Of a stretch of DNA of 64,000 bases, positions 34,297-45,850 are shown piece after piece. The position numbers and the translations under genes were made by a program. The notes under the pieces were generated by a model, which was not told where the DNA came from, made no database searches, and was given only the letters and a program-made list of their open reading frames with translations. Numbering within the stretch: the first letter of the stretch is position 1; the number at the start of each line of letters is the position of its first letter. The DNA lies in contig JACDTU010000022.1 of assembly GCA_022376465.1 (NCBI GenBank), positions 186,001 through 250,000 on the forward strand. The letters run 5' to 3'. This DNA is from Cubamyces lactineus. Lineage: Eukaryota > Basidiomycota > Agaricomycetes > Polyporales > Polyporaceae.

Positions 34297-34907
34297 ATGT
34301 CGTCCAGGAGCAAGCGTCGCGCCGAGCCCGAGCTAGAAAAGAAGAGCCGCAGGAAAAAGTAATGTCGATTTCTTCCCGCGCTTGTTGTGACGCTGGGCCT
34401 CCGGATGACGAACTGCGCGCCGTTCTTCCGTAAGGGCCAAGCGCGACGAGGAAGAGGACTTTGAGGCGAGCGAGGACTCTGATGAGGGCATCGACAAAGG
34501 TTCGCCGGTTGGAATCACAAGTATAAGATGCAATCGAGACTGAGAGCGACCTGGCAGATGAGCTGGACGCGTTGAGCACAGAGAACATCATCACTACGGG
34601 TAGACGGACGCGGGGTGTCCGGATCGACTACACCAAGGTCCAAGGCTTCGACAAGGACGACGACGACGACGATGATGATGAAGAGGAGGAGAAACCCAAG
34701 AAGAAGAAGAAAAGCCCGGCTAAGCCCTCGAGTTCATCCAAGTCGAAGAAAGAGCCTCCGAAACCAGCCAAACCAGCACCCAGGCCAGCAAGCTCGTCCA
34801 AGAAGCAGAAGAAACGCATTGAGTCCGACGATGAGGACGAAGAGGAAGCTCAGGAGACCGATGAAGACAAGGACGATGAGGAGGGTGAAGAGGATGAAGA
34901 GGATTGA
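34297..34907 (+). CDS. CHZ1: Histone H2A.Z-specific chaperone CHZ1
   Basis: Three exons (34297-34358, 34435-34499, 34528-34907) give 168 aa. Chz1 delivers H2A.Z-H2B dimers to the SWR1 remodeller in the nucleus. The CHZ motif is clear in the third exon: TGRRTRGVRIDY preceded by the acidic helix ESDLADELDAL. It is flanked by a highly acidic run (Asp8-Glu4) and Lys-rich tracts, and the C-terminus is again Asp/Glu-rich, as in known Chz1 proteins. The short 28-bp second intron (34500-34527) is below the usual fungal minimum; the real boundary may differ slightly, although this choice keeps the frame. Confidence in the family is high, in the exact first exons moderate. Confidence 0.8.
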
Positions 34908-35131
34908 CCGTCTTGTAGTTGCTGTGTCGTGAACGTGCATGTTCAAGCTGTATCTTGCGCCACAAATTCACAAAACCACGCCGCCAATTCGTAGATTGTA
35001 CTACTCGCTGATACTGGAACGTCAATTCCGCCCGTATACCGTTGTAACACATAGAGCAATACATTTAACCACGTAGTTGGTACAAGTCGCGCGCATATAC
35101 AAGGATTCCAACCGAAGACACCACCGCCATC

Positions 35132-37962
35132 CTACAATTTGGATCGACCTGCCAAGCGTTGTCCCCGCACCAGTAGGGGTTTGATATATTCCTACAGAAC
35201 AAGGCATGTACTGAGTTCAGTTTCGTAGCTGGCGCTGGGATATTACATACCTCATATCCATCTGGAACCTCGGATGCGTTCAAGGGCTCCATCTGGGTCC
35301 TCTTCCAGAGCTCCTCATACGCGTTACCATCGTACCGCCCTAACGCGCTGATCGTAAAGCGCAATGAATGATGCCCTGCGGTGAGTTACGACTGTCACGA
35401 TCGCTTACCTGTCCAATTCCCAGTCGCTAAGGCCGAACCCGTCAGTCAGGCCGATAGCCTCAGGCAACAATTCCACACAAAGTTTCTTGATCGCCATGCG
35501 CAGGCCCCTCGATGGATCTGACTGGAACTCGATGTTCGCCTGCCCAGACAAGAGGTTGGACGATAGAATGTCGACCAATTCACGCTCAACAGAGGCCAGC
35601 AAGTACTAGGGCATCACGGCACCCGGGTCAGCCACGACCAAGTCAGACTAAGATGGATGTATATGCGAGCCCGTACCAGAAGGTATACGTTCCTCAGCAC
35701 GGACGCCTCACGCCCGCCCACGGTTTTCTCCAGGTCCCGGATGATTTCCCCGACCTGTGCACCGACGAACGCATCTGTGACCGCTCGCGCGACACGTTGG
35801 TCGCTGCTCGCGTCCGGATCTTCAGCGTGCCTAGCGCGATCTTGGACCATCGCGGCGGCGCGTCTCTCCAGTAGAAGGATGGATGTTTGAGGATCTGCCC
35901 AATCTTGCGGGAGCGGGGATGTCTCTGTCAGGAGTCGTAGGTATGCTGTCGAGGGAGTGAGGTCGGAGTTCGACCGAGTCTTCCGGACGACGAGGGCGTC
36001 GTACGCTTTGAGCGCGGCTCTGACGACTTGTTGGTCGAGCACGAAGTTGTCGCCCTCAAACCTAGAAAGCCACCGTCAGCGTCCTGCCTGAGCGGATGCT
36101 CGCAAGGGCAGGGAACCAAAGACGCATGAACATACGTAGCTGCAGGGAGGTAGTCTGCGTAAATGCGCCCAACGCCCGCAAAATCGCTGTATCCATGTCC
36201 GCCCATGGAACGGCGGGCGCTCTCGAGGTCCTCGATCGTGACTGTGCTGACGAGGCTCTTCAGCCCACTCGTCGTAGCGTGCATTTCCGCGAGGAGAGAC
36301 GTGTCCCCAGTGGCGAGACGGGAGGACATGTCCGAGAACGCCTTGCCCTGTTGGAGATGCCATTTTAGAATGCACCATCTAACAATGACCACGCGACGTG
36401 CTTCGCACTAACCAGGTTGCGTCCAAGGAGGATGAAGACATATGCGCGCGCGAGAGCTGGCAGTAGGCGGATGTATACGGACGGGTACGTGATAACTTGC
36501 CGCTCCAAGCCGTCCGGACCTTTGTTGCCCTGCCTTCGCACCGTAGCATAACGAATCGCGATCGTTGCACCTTGACCTATATCAGCTAGCAATACTGGCA
36601 CGGTATAATTCCTTCGGACCTTTCGCTATCGTCCAACCACCTGCAATAACCATCCTGCGCGAATATCAGCATATGCCAGATTGGATGCGCGCAGACAATT
36701 TGAAGCGTACGTCGAGCGGATGTACATCATCTGCCCCATGGCAGATCAGCGGGGATTCGACGACCAGCCTCGAGGAGACACTCACCCCTGCGTAACTCAA
36801 CTTCGCATGCGGAGGCTGCACATATTGACCGTCTGGCGTGACGGACGCAAATGCAGACAGCATATACTCGCGCGGGATGCGCACGCGGTCAAACCGCGCG
36901 TACCCATTGTCTATCGCGCCATACCCAGCCATCGCCTTCGGCCCTGCAGACCCCGTGAGCAAAATGCTTCGTGGACCTCACATGCCATGCTCCGGAGGTA
37001 GAACCCAAGTCTATGCCCACCAATGTCCCCAACGGTGATTCCAGGAAGTACGCGGTGGTCTTCGAGCGACCTCAGTTGGACGAAGAAGAGATGTGGCTCG
37101 ACGTCCTTGCCGGAGGGAAGTATGAGGCGAGCCTGGACGACACCATGTGTGGCGGTCTTGCCTAGGGCTCCTACCCACCACTTGCTGCTCGTGATAGTAG
37201 GTGAATGGAGCTCAAACTCGCGCGTCTCGGGGATGTATGTCGCAGTCGTCTCGAGCGCGGCAACGTTGGTCCCGTGTCCTAGTTCAGTTTGCAGGTAACA
37301 TCTGTGGATACGCATAGCAGCGTTAGTCGTCGGGGGTACGAATATGAATGTATGGTCAAAATCTACCCAATAATGCCGCGCTGAGCAATTAGTTCTCCGA
37401 ATTGTTTCTTGAGTTCGGGAGAGCCTTGGGAAGATATGACAGGTTCAAAGGCTACCAATTCCTTAGGTAAGCCTCTACAGGGTGCAATATAGTATAGAAC
37501 GCAGCTTACCGGCGTTATGCAGCACAATAGGAAGCGGCTCGTCGATGAGCTTGACGGCGAGGTTCACTTCTTCGCTAGTCCAGCCGTGCTGGTCTTTTAG
37601 CTCGAACAATCGCTTTGTCATCGCGAGCGCACGCTGGTACATCTGTGTACGAGGGAGGAATGACCTGCGCGAAGGTTTGTCAGCATATAATATCGTGTAT
37701 GCTTGCGACTCGTTGGAATGCCCGAAATGTCCTACCTGCGCGTCTTGTTAAAGACAACGTCCCCGGACAGAATGGACACAATGCTTTGCTTCCTCTGCCG
37801 TTCTCTGTCCCCTGTGCCACCATTATGTTCAGCTTCCATCGCCACATACCAAATGCAGACCAAAAGCTCACCACCCCAGAGAAACACTTGCAACTTCTCT
37901 GGATCGGTAGAACTTCGCTCTCTCGCCTGTTTCATGTCGGCGACATTCTGGTTGGACGTCAT
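35132..37962 (-). CDS. POX1: Peroxisomal acyl-CoA oxidase
   Basis: Fourteen exons (37962-37872, 37811-37736, 37664-37510, 37451-37367, 37301-37021, 36943-36786, 36730-36711, 36654-36620, 36576-36413, 36347-36136, 36061-35677, 35605-35409, 35347-35251, 35191-35132) give 671 aa. The FAD enzyme carries out the first step of peroxisomal beta-oxidation, turning acyl-CoA into trans-2-enoyl-CoA with release of H2O2. Seen: GCYLQTELGHGTNV, TSSKWWVGALGKTATHGVV, RFDRVRIPREYML and YADYLPAATTFEGDN, all acyl-CoA oxidase blocks, with SARRSMGGHGYSDF of the C-terminal domain. The final 20-codon exon ends in SKL, a perfect PTS1 peroxisomal signal. Exon 7 is only 20 bp. The length matches the ACOX family (about 660-750 aa). 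It would take its substrate from acyl-CoA synthetases such as the one at 14 kb. Confidence 0.92.
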
Positions 37963-38570
37963 CTTCACTGTTTATACGTCGCAGTGGCCGCACAAGCGTG
38001 CTCCAGGTCGTAAGACGACGTCTGAGAGGGTTTGGGAAAGAGTGCCGGACACGGAATCGTCGGCGTCGCTCAGTCTATATGTGACCTCGTCCAGGACTTG
38101 GTCCCGAAACCGTGGTACCTAGCACAAGTCTCACCACCCGAGTATCAATGTACGGAGCCCTCTTGTGAGGATCCAGTGTTCGGGACTGCGTGGGGACTGA
38201 GGGGTCCACTGGGAAAGAATGCGTTCAATATATACGAGTAGGTGGTTCTGTTCGGATATCCGGGGGCATAGTTTACATTGACGATTCAGTCCAGAAATTT
38301 CATCTCATTGGACGTTGTCGAGACATGGTTGATGATCGTAGTGTGCAACAATGCGAGCGTACAACTTTCAGAGCAGTCGCCTGGATATCTATGATGATGG
38401 CGGAGAACACGTTCATCGTCATGACGCATCGTGGATTTCATACACTAACCGTTAAGCAGGACCGTCCGACGCATTATACACAGCGAGCGAGCGACAAACG
38501 AAACAAGCGACTCGAGAGCACATTATGATATATCATATCTCCATCCTTCTTCGCCCACATACAACCAACA
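37963..38570. other. Intergenic AKR1-POX1
   Basis: AKR1 3' end and POX1 promoter, both on the minus strand. No gene seen. Confidence 0.5.
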
Positions 38571-41226
38571 TCACACCTGGCTGAGAGGCTCGTACCCGCT
38601 CCGACTGCTCCGCCCCAGGCCGAAGCCCATGAACAGCTTGCTCCGGAGCGACTTCCGCCCGCCATCGTGCATGTCGTCGTTCTCCTCGCGCCGCCGCTTC
38701 GCCTCCGCGAAGCCCTCGAGCGGAACGTCATACAACCGCTCGTATTCGACGCCGAGCTCCTGTCCGCGCGACCAGAAGTCCTTACAGTTCCCGATGAGGC
38801 CAAGGTCGAACGGGTTCGGTGCCTTCGCTGCGCGCGCGAGTCCGTCCGCCGCTTTGCCCTTCGTGAACCGGTCGAAGCCTAGGAGGTTCATAAGGAACCC
38901 GCTGCCGCACCCGGCGCACATGCCGTGCGAATGGCGATGCGCGTGCGCGCCTCCCAGCGCATTGTCGGCGGAGTCTTCCGATGGCAGATGTCGGTGCTGG
39001 TGACCCATCTGCCCGTGCAGGCTTGCACCGCCGCGTCCGCCCATGAAGCCGTACCGCCCGAGGTTGGAGACTTCGAAGGTGGTCATTTGGCGCGCCACCT
39101 GCCAGAGCTGTGTAGCAAGGAGGATGAGAGTCCAAGACAGCTGGAGCGTCGACCATGCAGCCACAGAGAAGAGGAAGGTGTCGTATTCGGTGATCGCGCA
39201 GAGTGTTGCAGGGAGAATGCAGGAGGGGGAGATGTCTGCAGGATCCGTGGGTATTGGGACGGTGGAGAAGTCTGCAGAAGGATTAATATAGATCTTTCAG
39301 AAGGCCACGGACAGGCGTTAAAACTCACATTCGAATGTGAGATAGTCGAAGAGGATGATGCCTAGGACCAACGTCATGACAAAGAGCAGGAACTGACGGT
39401 GGTTATTGACACCAACTGCCAAAGACGTCAGTTTGATGTATATAAAGTCAAATATGTACGTACTGCAGTTCCAGACCCACGGACAATGGCTATGAGACAT
39501 AGTATCAGCCTGAGCACACGTGTGGTTACAACTGGGTAACATACTGGTCATGCCGTGCGACGCAACGGTCGCAAATACGACAGTGTTTCGAACGCAACGG
39601 CTTACGAGCCTGTGAAATTGTTAGCCATCTGCTTGCACGCTCATAAACTCCACAGTCGTACCATGCACTGAATGCAGAATGTCTGTCCATTCAAGCGGCC
39701 TTGTGAAGCAAGTTCTTCGATGATCTACGACAACCGGTCAGGGCGCACATTACATTCACATGTTCGGAAGACATACTGTTTTTAGCTCAGCATCGTTGGA
39801 AGGTTTGGGGCACGTTCCAGGATCCAGGGTAATTGCACGGAAGAAGTTGTATGCGCACAGACCGATGGTAATTGCAAGTGTAAGGTGAATGAATGGGTGG
39901 AACTCGGTTTCTATGTGTGTGGAGTCAGGCCATGAGCGTCATGAAATCCACAGGAGTCGTGACGTACGATGTATGAGACGAGTGACCCAGGCGTATGTAA
40001 CCCAGATGATTGAGGCGGTGATGATACCTGCAAAGTAAGGGCTCTGTGTAACGCTATCCGTGTAGTTTGATTTATCGAGTAACACTCGTGTTACAATCTG
40101 ACAGAAAGTGAGTATATGCGCGTTTGCAGAGACGCTCGGGCTTACATGATGCATTCCGAAGAACAGAGCCATGGCGAGGATGATACCCGTGTACCACGGG
40201 AGGATCTTGAGGGTCATGAACATAAGGAATAGGAATACAGTCGGGAGAGAGAATATGGCGATCTTCGTGTTCCTCTGCGCCAGAAGTTCAGCGTGATCCG
40301 CGCTTCCCATCCCACTCGCGACTTACCTCGCTGAGGGGCTTACGCTTAGGGAGGCCATCCTCTGTGAAACCACCTTCGTCCAACGCCCTCTTCCACGCTC
40401 CCAAACTCTTCAACTCAACTGCCATATCCCGCGCTGTCCTACCTTCCCCATCTTTTGCGTGTACATCAGCGCCCGCCTCAATCAACCTCCGGATACAGAC
40501 GCGGTTGCCTCTGACAACCGCCCAGTGTAATGGCGTAAGCCCAGTATCATCCTTGGTATTCGGGCTAGCACCGTGCTTGAGGAGCAAATCGACAGAAAGT
40601 GCATCGCCCTGGTACGCAGCCCACATGAGAGACGTGTGCCCTTGAGAGTCCCGTGCGTCAATGTTGATCGGTTGGTGCAACAGGTAGAGCAAAGCCATGA
40701 CAGATGAAGAATGCGTAACCAGATGCAGCGTGTTGTAGCCTTGCGCGTCGGTGATGTTGGGGTCCGCGTTGTGCGCGATGAGCAGCTGAATGACGTACAG
40801 GTACCCGTTGCGCGCCGCCCATTGCATAGGCGTCGCGACGAGGTCCCCACCGAGCGCATCTACCTCTGCACCTTGCTCCAGGAGATATCGACATGCAGCG
40901 AGCTGGGCATTGATCGCCGCCCAATGGAGTGGGGTAATGTTCTGCTCGTCCCGGTCCGTCGCACTCGCCTTGCCGGACTCGATGAGCTTGCGAATGGTGT
41001 CCACATCGCCGCGTTGCGCAGCGACAAAGATGTTCATCTAAATTCCAACTTATAAGACATACCGCGATACTCGTAAATGAAGTGGACGCACGTCCTGCTC
41101 CTGTACGGTGTGTAGGGCTTGCGGGAACGTCGATGAAGCGGCGGAAGTGGCGGAAGCGGACGTCGCCGTGACTGCAGACACGGACGGCTCGCCCTTGATG
41201 CTAACGATGGCAGTTGGGTCGTCCAT
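38571..41226 (-). CDS. AKR1: Ankyrin-repeat DHHC palmitoyltransferase AKR1
   Basis: Ten exons (41226-41092, 41037-40327, 40274-40146, 40097-39968, 39910-39777, 39724-39662, 39609-39545, 39489-39464, 39415-39329, 39271-38571) give 726 aa. Akr1 S-palmitoylates proteins at the Golgi and endosomes. The second exon encodes about six ankyrin repeats ([57 protein letters not shown]). Next come membrane helices ([19 protein letters not shown] and following). The zinc-finger DHHC-CRD includes [24 protein letters not shown] and [15 protein letters not shown]; the DHHC is at residues 455-458. Yeast Akr1 has DHYC, so the plain DHHC here is the canonical form. Further helices and a soluble tail with a His-rich stretch follow. 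The organisation and length fit the Akr1/HIP14 group. Confidence 0.92.
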
Positions 41227-41643
41227 TCAGGCAGGAAAGCTGGCCTGGTGGTGGTCGTAACAAGAGTGGGAGCTGGCCCGCAGCCGGGCGGTGAACGTGG
41301 TGGTAGGCAAGTATAGTAAGCGCTCTTGGGCGTGCCCTGACGCTCGTAGCATGGCTGTGTCGTTGTGGCGTAGCTCCTTACTCAGTCAGTCGTCTTGTGG
41401 CGTCCTCTGTGCATCGCTTATAAATTCGTTATACGAGCAAGGAGAATTCAAACAAATGTATTACAATCTCCTACAACACAACAGCACCAACACACAAAGT
41501 TAGAAATACAGCGGTCATAGAATAGGAGAGCGTTATAAGTAGTATGGTGTTAAACTTGAAACAAGAATCCAGCACAAATTCTACACCTCTAGGGAGGATA
41601 CCACGACACATACATATATGTCGAGAAGTCATGGTCCAATCGT
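41227..41643. other. Intergenic oxalate decarboxylase-AKR1
   Basis: Oxalate decarboxylase 3' end and AKR1 promoter. No gene seen. Confidence 0.5.
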
Positions 41644-43554
41644 TCACGAGACGATCAACTGCTTCTCCTTAGCGAAGGTCTCGATAACAGAGATGGGGAC
41701 CTTCAGAAGGTCAGCAACGACCTGGCGCGGCATGAGAGCGAGCCTGTACACATATTAGTCTTCGTTTCTACCATTGAGACAGAAGCAGACTCACCACTGC
41801 GTGGCACTGAAGTCGACAAACTTCGGTGCCTTGAAGAGCTCGAGGTAGATGAGAGGCTCGGTGGGAGAAAGGTTCTTGATGTAGTGACCATAAGACACCG
41901 GGAATACCGCAGTGTCACCAGGCTGCCAGAAATGTCAGGCAGATTCTTGCAACGAGATTCTCACGCGTTGCTCACCTGGAAATCGAAAGTCCTGGCCGAG
42001 CTGCCACCAGGGAATGCCGTAGCACGGGCGTTGCCACTGATGATGTACAGCCACTCTGTGAAGATGTGTGAGCAAGACCCTCCGGTATCGCTCAGTAGTA
42101 GCGTGCTCACCATCGTTTGTGTGCCAGTGGAGTTCGCGCAAGCCATTGGGCTCAACGTACACAAGCGCACTCGCAAGCATAGTCGACACAGGGAAGTTAG
42201 TTGCCGAGTCCTGGATCTTCACCCAGCCTCCGCCGCCGGGCGCCACCTTCTTCTCCTGCTGGTCGAGGTGGAACACATATGGGGATGGCACGTTTCCGTT
42301 GGGGTCGGAGACGGTCTGCTCACCACCATGCCCGTACGGCGCCGGGGGGACGGTGCTCTGGAGGATGTAAGGATCCTTCTGCGGGATGCCGCTCAGGACG
42401 CTCGTGTTGACGCCGAAATTCTGGGCGACGATCTCGAGCGGGGTGTGCGCGAGCCAGTCCGAGAGCATGAACGTGGTGCCCGTCGCGTCGAAGTTGCCAT
42501 CGGTGAAGATCAGAAGGATCTCGAGGCCCTGATCAAGCGCCTGGATAGAGTGGGGGACGCCGGGAGGGAAGCTATACGCGGAATGTCAGTTGCGTGAACC
42601 CGGCGGTGACTTCCAAGACTGCGCACTAGTAAATGTCAGCGTCGGTGCCGTTCAGAGGGCCTTTGATGTCCGAGGTATAGCTTCGCCCGCTGTCGTCGAT
42701 GGCCGTAATCCGTCCCGTGCCGTTAAGGATGTACCCCCATTCAGCGACCCGATGCCAATGCCTGGGCGGCGAATCAACGTCAGCCTCTTATACAGCATCA
42801 GACGCTCGAAGAAACGAAAACGTACAGTTCACGGTACGCATTTGGAGAAAGACGAATCTCAGCCGCAGCGAGATCCTTGGCTGAAAGATCCTGTCAGAAT
42901 TCGGCGCCACGACGGGGAGGATAAATCTCGAGGAAACGTACAGGGCGGCAAATCGGTGATGGTCTGCTCGCGTACCCAACCACCCTGCAGATGTTCCGTT
43001 AGCTTTTAGGCGTCGCGGTGATGGAAGGAATTCGGAGAAACGCGTACGTTGAGCAGGCGCGTGTGCGAGAGCGACATGCTCCACTTCAAATTCGGTACCG
43101 TCCCTGCAAATGGCGTCAACAATGGTCCACATTGCTACACAGCGCTTCTGTATGAGCTTATATAGAACTTACCTGCATCGGTCGGCGGAGCGGCGACGTT
43201 GTCCACGTTCTGCTTATCGATCTCGTGGTTGCTCGTCGCCAGGAAGGTGCCGCCATTTCCGTCGCGGATTGGCTGAGGATCTTGGTCACCGAAGTCGGCG
43301 ATCTGCCCAACATCGGGAGGGGTGATGGAGTCGCGTTTCCACCTCTTCACCGCGGGCATCTCGTCGTCATATGTGGGGCGCAGATGACGCGTCTGGGACG
43401 ACGCAGCAGACCGCCGCCCGATGTTCAGAGGCCTGATCGCAGCACCTTCGCGGGCGAAGAATGCGCGGACCTCCTCGTCGGCGCTGGGTGTCGCGGAGAC
43501 AGCACCGGCGAGAGCAAGCCCAGCGAGGAGCAGATGTGGCAGGCGGGAGAGCAT
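41644..43554 (-). CDS. Oxalate decarboxylase (bicupin), secreted
   Basis: Nine exons (43554-43173, 43103-43048, 42984-42942, 42880-42826, 42761-42627, 42571-42111, 42055-41976, 41922-41795, 41743-41644) give 479 aa. The enzyme splits oxalate to formate and CO2 with Mn and controls the oxalate that wood-decay fungi secrete. A signal peptide (about residues 1-21) precedes a propeptide-like stretch ending near KRWKR, a possible Kex2 site. Two cupin folds are seen: LHWHRVAEWGYILNGTGR (His180, His182) with YFPPGVPHSIQ, and ELHWHTNDEWLYIISG (His372, His374) with PGDTAVFPVSYGHYIKN. These supply the two metal sites expected of a bicupin. The length fits fungal oxalate decarboxylases (about 450-480 aa). 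Plain oxalate oxidase (germin) is a single cupin and is ruled out. A TATA box lies about 85 bp upstream. Confidence 0.92.
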
Positions 43555-45850
43555 GGTGCAGACACGAGAGTGCGCCGGAGGAAGATAAGAAGCGGGGGGC
43601 GTGCCACGACGAGTGCTTGTGGAGAGATGAGACCGTTTTATATGCGCAGTGGCATTGCCCAGGATGCCTTGGAGTCTTGGATCTTGGCCGCGTTGCATTA
43701 CCCACCGAGGATATCGGTACCGGTGCACGAGACGACCGCACGCGGGCTGTGCGCCATCCCACGACATCTAAGGGCTGTCATACGTATGGCGCCAGGAATG
43801 GGGAGCCCACTACCGCGGTGCTGCTACTAAGCCGAGGGAAGGTGTCGGAAGCTGCCCTGTATTGGTCATGGAACGAAAACAGAGCAGCCCAGATCGAACA
43901 GCAGTGAATACCAATGCTTGTTTCTCGTGCAAAGCGAGCTTCTAACGCACCGACAACGGCGGCCTCAGGCCTTCCCGAACCCCAACAGCGGATGTCCACA
44001 TGCAGATTTCATGTGCATCGTACAGGCGTAGTGATTGATACCCCGCCAGGAAGCAAGTTGACGCGTATTGGCGGCCAGGAGATAACGCAACTATTACCTG
44101 TCAACCCCCAATGGACCAGGGCGATCCCCCTCTCGGCTCTGAGATTCTGCCCACAAGGCATCGAATCTCCTACGACGGGGTTGACTGCGCCTAGGAGCTG
44201 TGTGGGAAGGGGGCGCGAGCGCATGGTCCTAAAGCGGCGTCGTGCGGACCCGCTTGTGATCGGATGCAGGTGCTCCTCGGACAGCCTGGGTACAGCATCA
44301 AAAAGCTCAGCAGGCAAGATCCACTGGGACGAGAGGGATTTGACCGTAGAAGAGCTCACTGATTAATACGGTGGAATTGGCGCTTATTTGGCCCAATGAC
44401 ATCTCCACTGTATGAAAGCGGCAGCGTCGGGTCCATCAAAGCCGTGCAGAAGCTGTTCCTGCTCTGTCAGGGCAGCGACGAAAGAGCGTACGGATCTGGC
44501 ACATCTGACGCTCTCCTGCCGTACACCGAAGCGTTATCGCATGTCTCAACGTCGCTCGGCTACAGCGGTAACATAGATCCCACTCTCCGGTCTCTCGCGC
44601 GACAACCGGGCCAAATGCCATAGAAGGAAGCCGTGCCTAGGAGATCATTTAGGCCTGACATCCGAAGCACGTCGCCTTTCAGGCTTAGCCCCGTACGGGA
44701 TCATGGTCCTGAGGAACGCAGAGTATGGCTCTCCGTACTGTGGCGGTGCTATCATGCGACATGAGCCCTTCATACCGGAGAATGGTGCTGGCTACACACC
44801 GGGGAGTTTGGACACATACTGCATGCGCCCCTAGAGTTCTAAAGAGCGGTGTTTGGGCAATGTGTTGACAGTTTTACAGCCGCCTCCGATGGGGATGGGC
44901 TGCATCACATTGGCCCACCTTACCTCAAGCAGCGAACTCCACGGCAGTGCGTACTAGCCCACATGTACGCGACCACCGCAGGCGTGAAGTTGACGGGCGT
45001 GCGTACGTTCCTCGCGACGGTTGACAACGCTTCACAGATTCTGAACCCAGACACAAGAGAAGCGCAATTCATGAGGATGCGATGGTCGACGAGGCCCCTG
45101 TGCATAGTGGAATGGAGGCGGCTTCCTACCCAAAACGGGCAAAGATCCGACTCAACCCCGATGGGAGTCCTTTTGCGGGTGGTTATCAGACATTGCAGCC
45201 GCGTCATGCATCCGCCTAGGGCGACAGCTTCGACAGGCCCCAAGAGTCGCATGAAAATTATTTTTGGGCACTTTCGGTGTCTATACTGACCGCAACCTGT
45301 ATGGACGTGACCAGCGTTCCGATGAGCAAGCTGAAGATGAAGCAACATCAGAGACCGGAGCGGTGTCGAGACTCACATGACTGGTGGGTCGCATCGGAGA
45401 CTTCATGTGCAGTAGATGTGAAGACATTTCACAGTACTTGCCGCACTTTTCAGAGGCCCCGCTATCACATCCCTCTACTTTCCAGCACTTACGCGAGAGC
45501 CTCAACGGCTGCTCATCCGCGAACAACCCGGTACGTCATAGAGTTTATGGGCAGAGCCTGAACTGATGGTCGATAACACAGATGCCAGCGTCTTCGCGGC
45601 CCCGAAAATGAGATCGTTGAGGATAACAAGATGGATGAAGATGGGCCCAAGATGGGCGACTCAGTCCGACAGAGGACGATCAGATTGAGAGCGTAGAGGA
45701 CACGGGCGCTTACGCACAGCGAAAGTAACAGATGTCCGGCCCTAAAGTACCATCCAGCCACGTGCTCGAAGCCGATTTTTTCTGTTATCACATCGCATCG
45801 AGCTCGCAAGTTTCCTCACCAACGTCCATCCTTCTCTCCTCCTCGTTAAA
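43555..45850. other. Long divergent intergenic region
   Basis: About 2.3 kb between the divergent oxalate decarboxylase and EF1-gamma genes. Only promoter elements (TATA near 43640) are recognised. The open frames lack known domains. Confidence 0.45.
43637..43643 (-). promoter_or_regulatory. TATA box of oxalate decarboxylase
   Basis: TATAAAA on the minus strand, 83-90 bp before the ATG at 43554. Confidence 0.5.
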
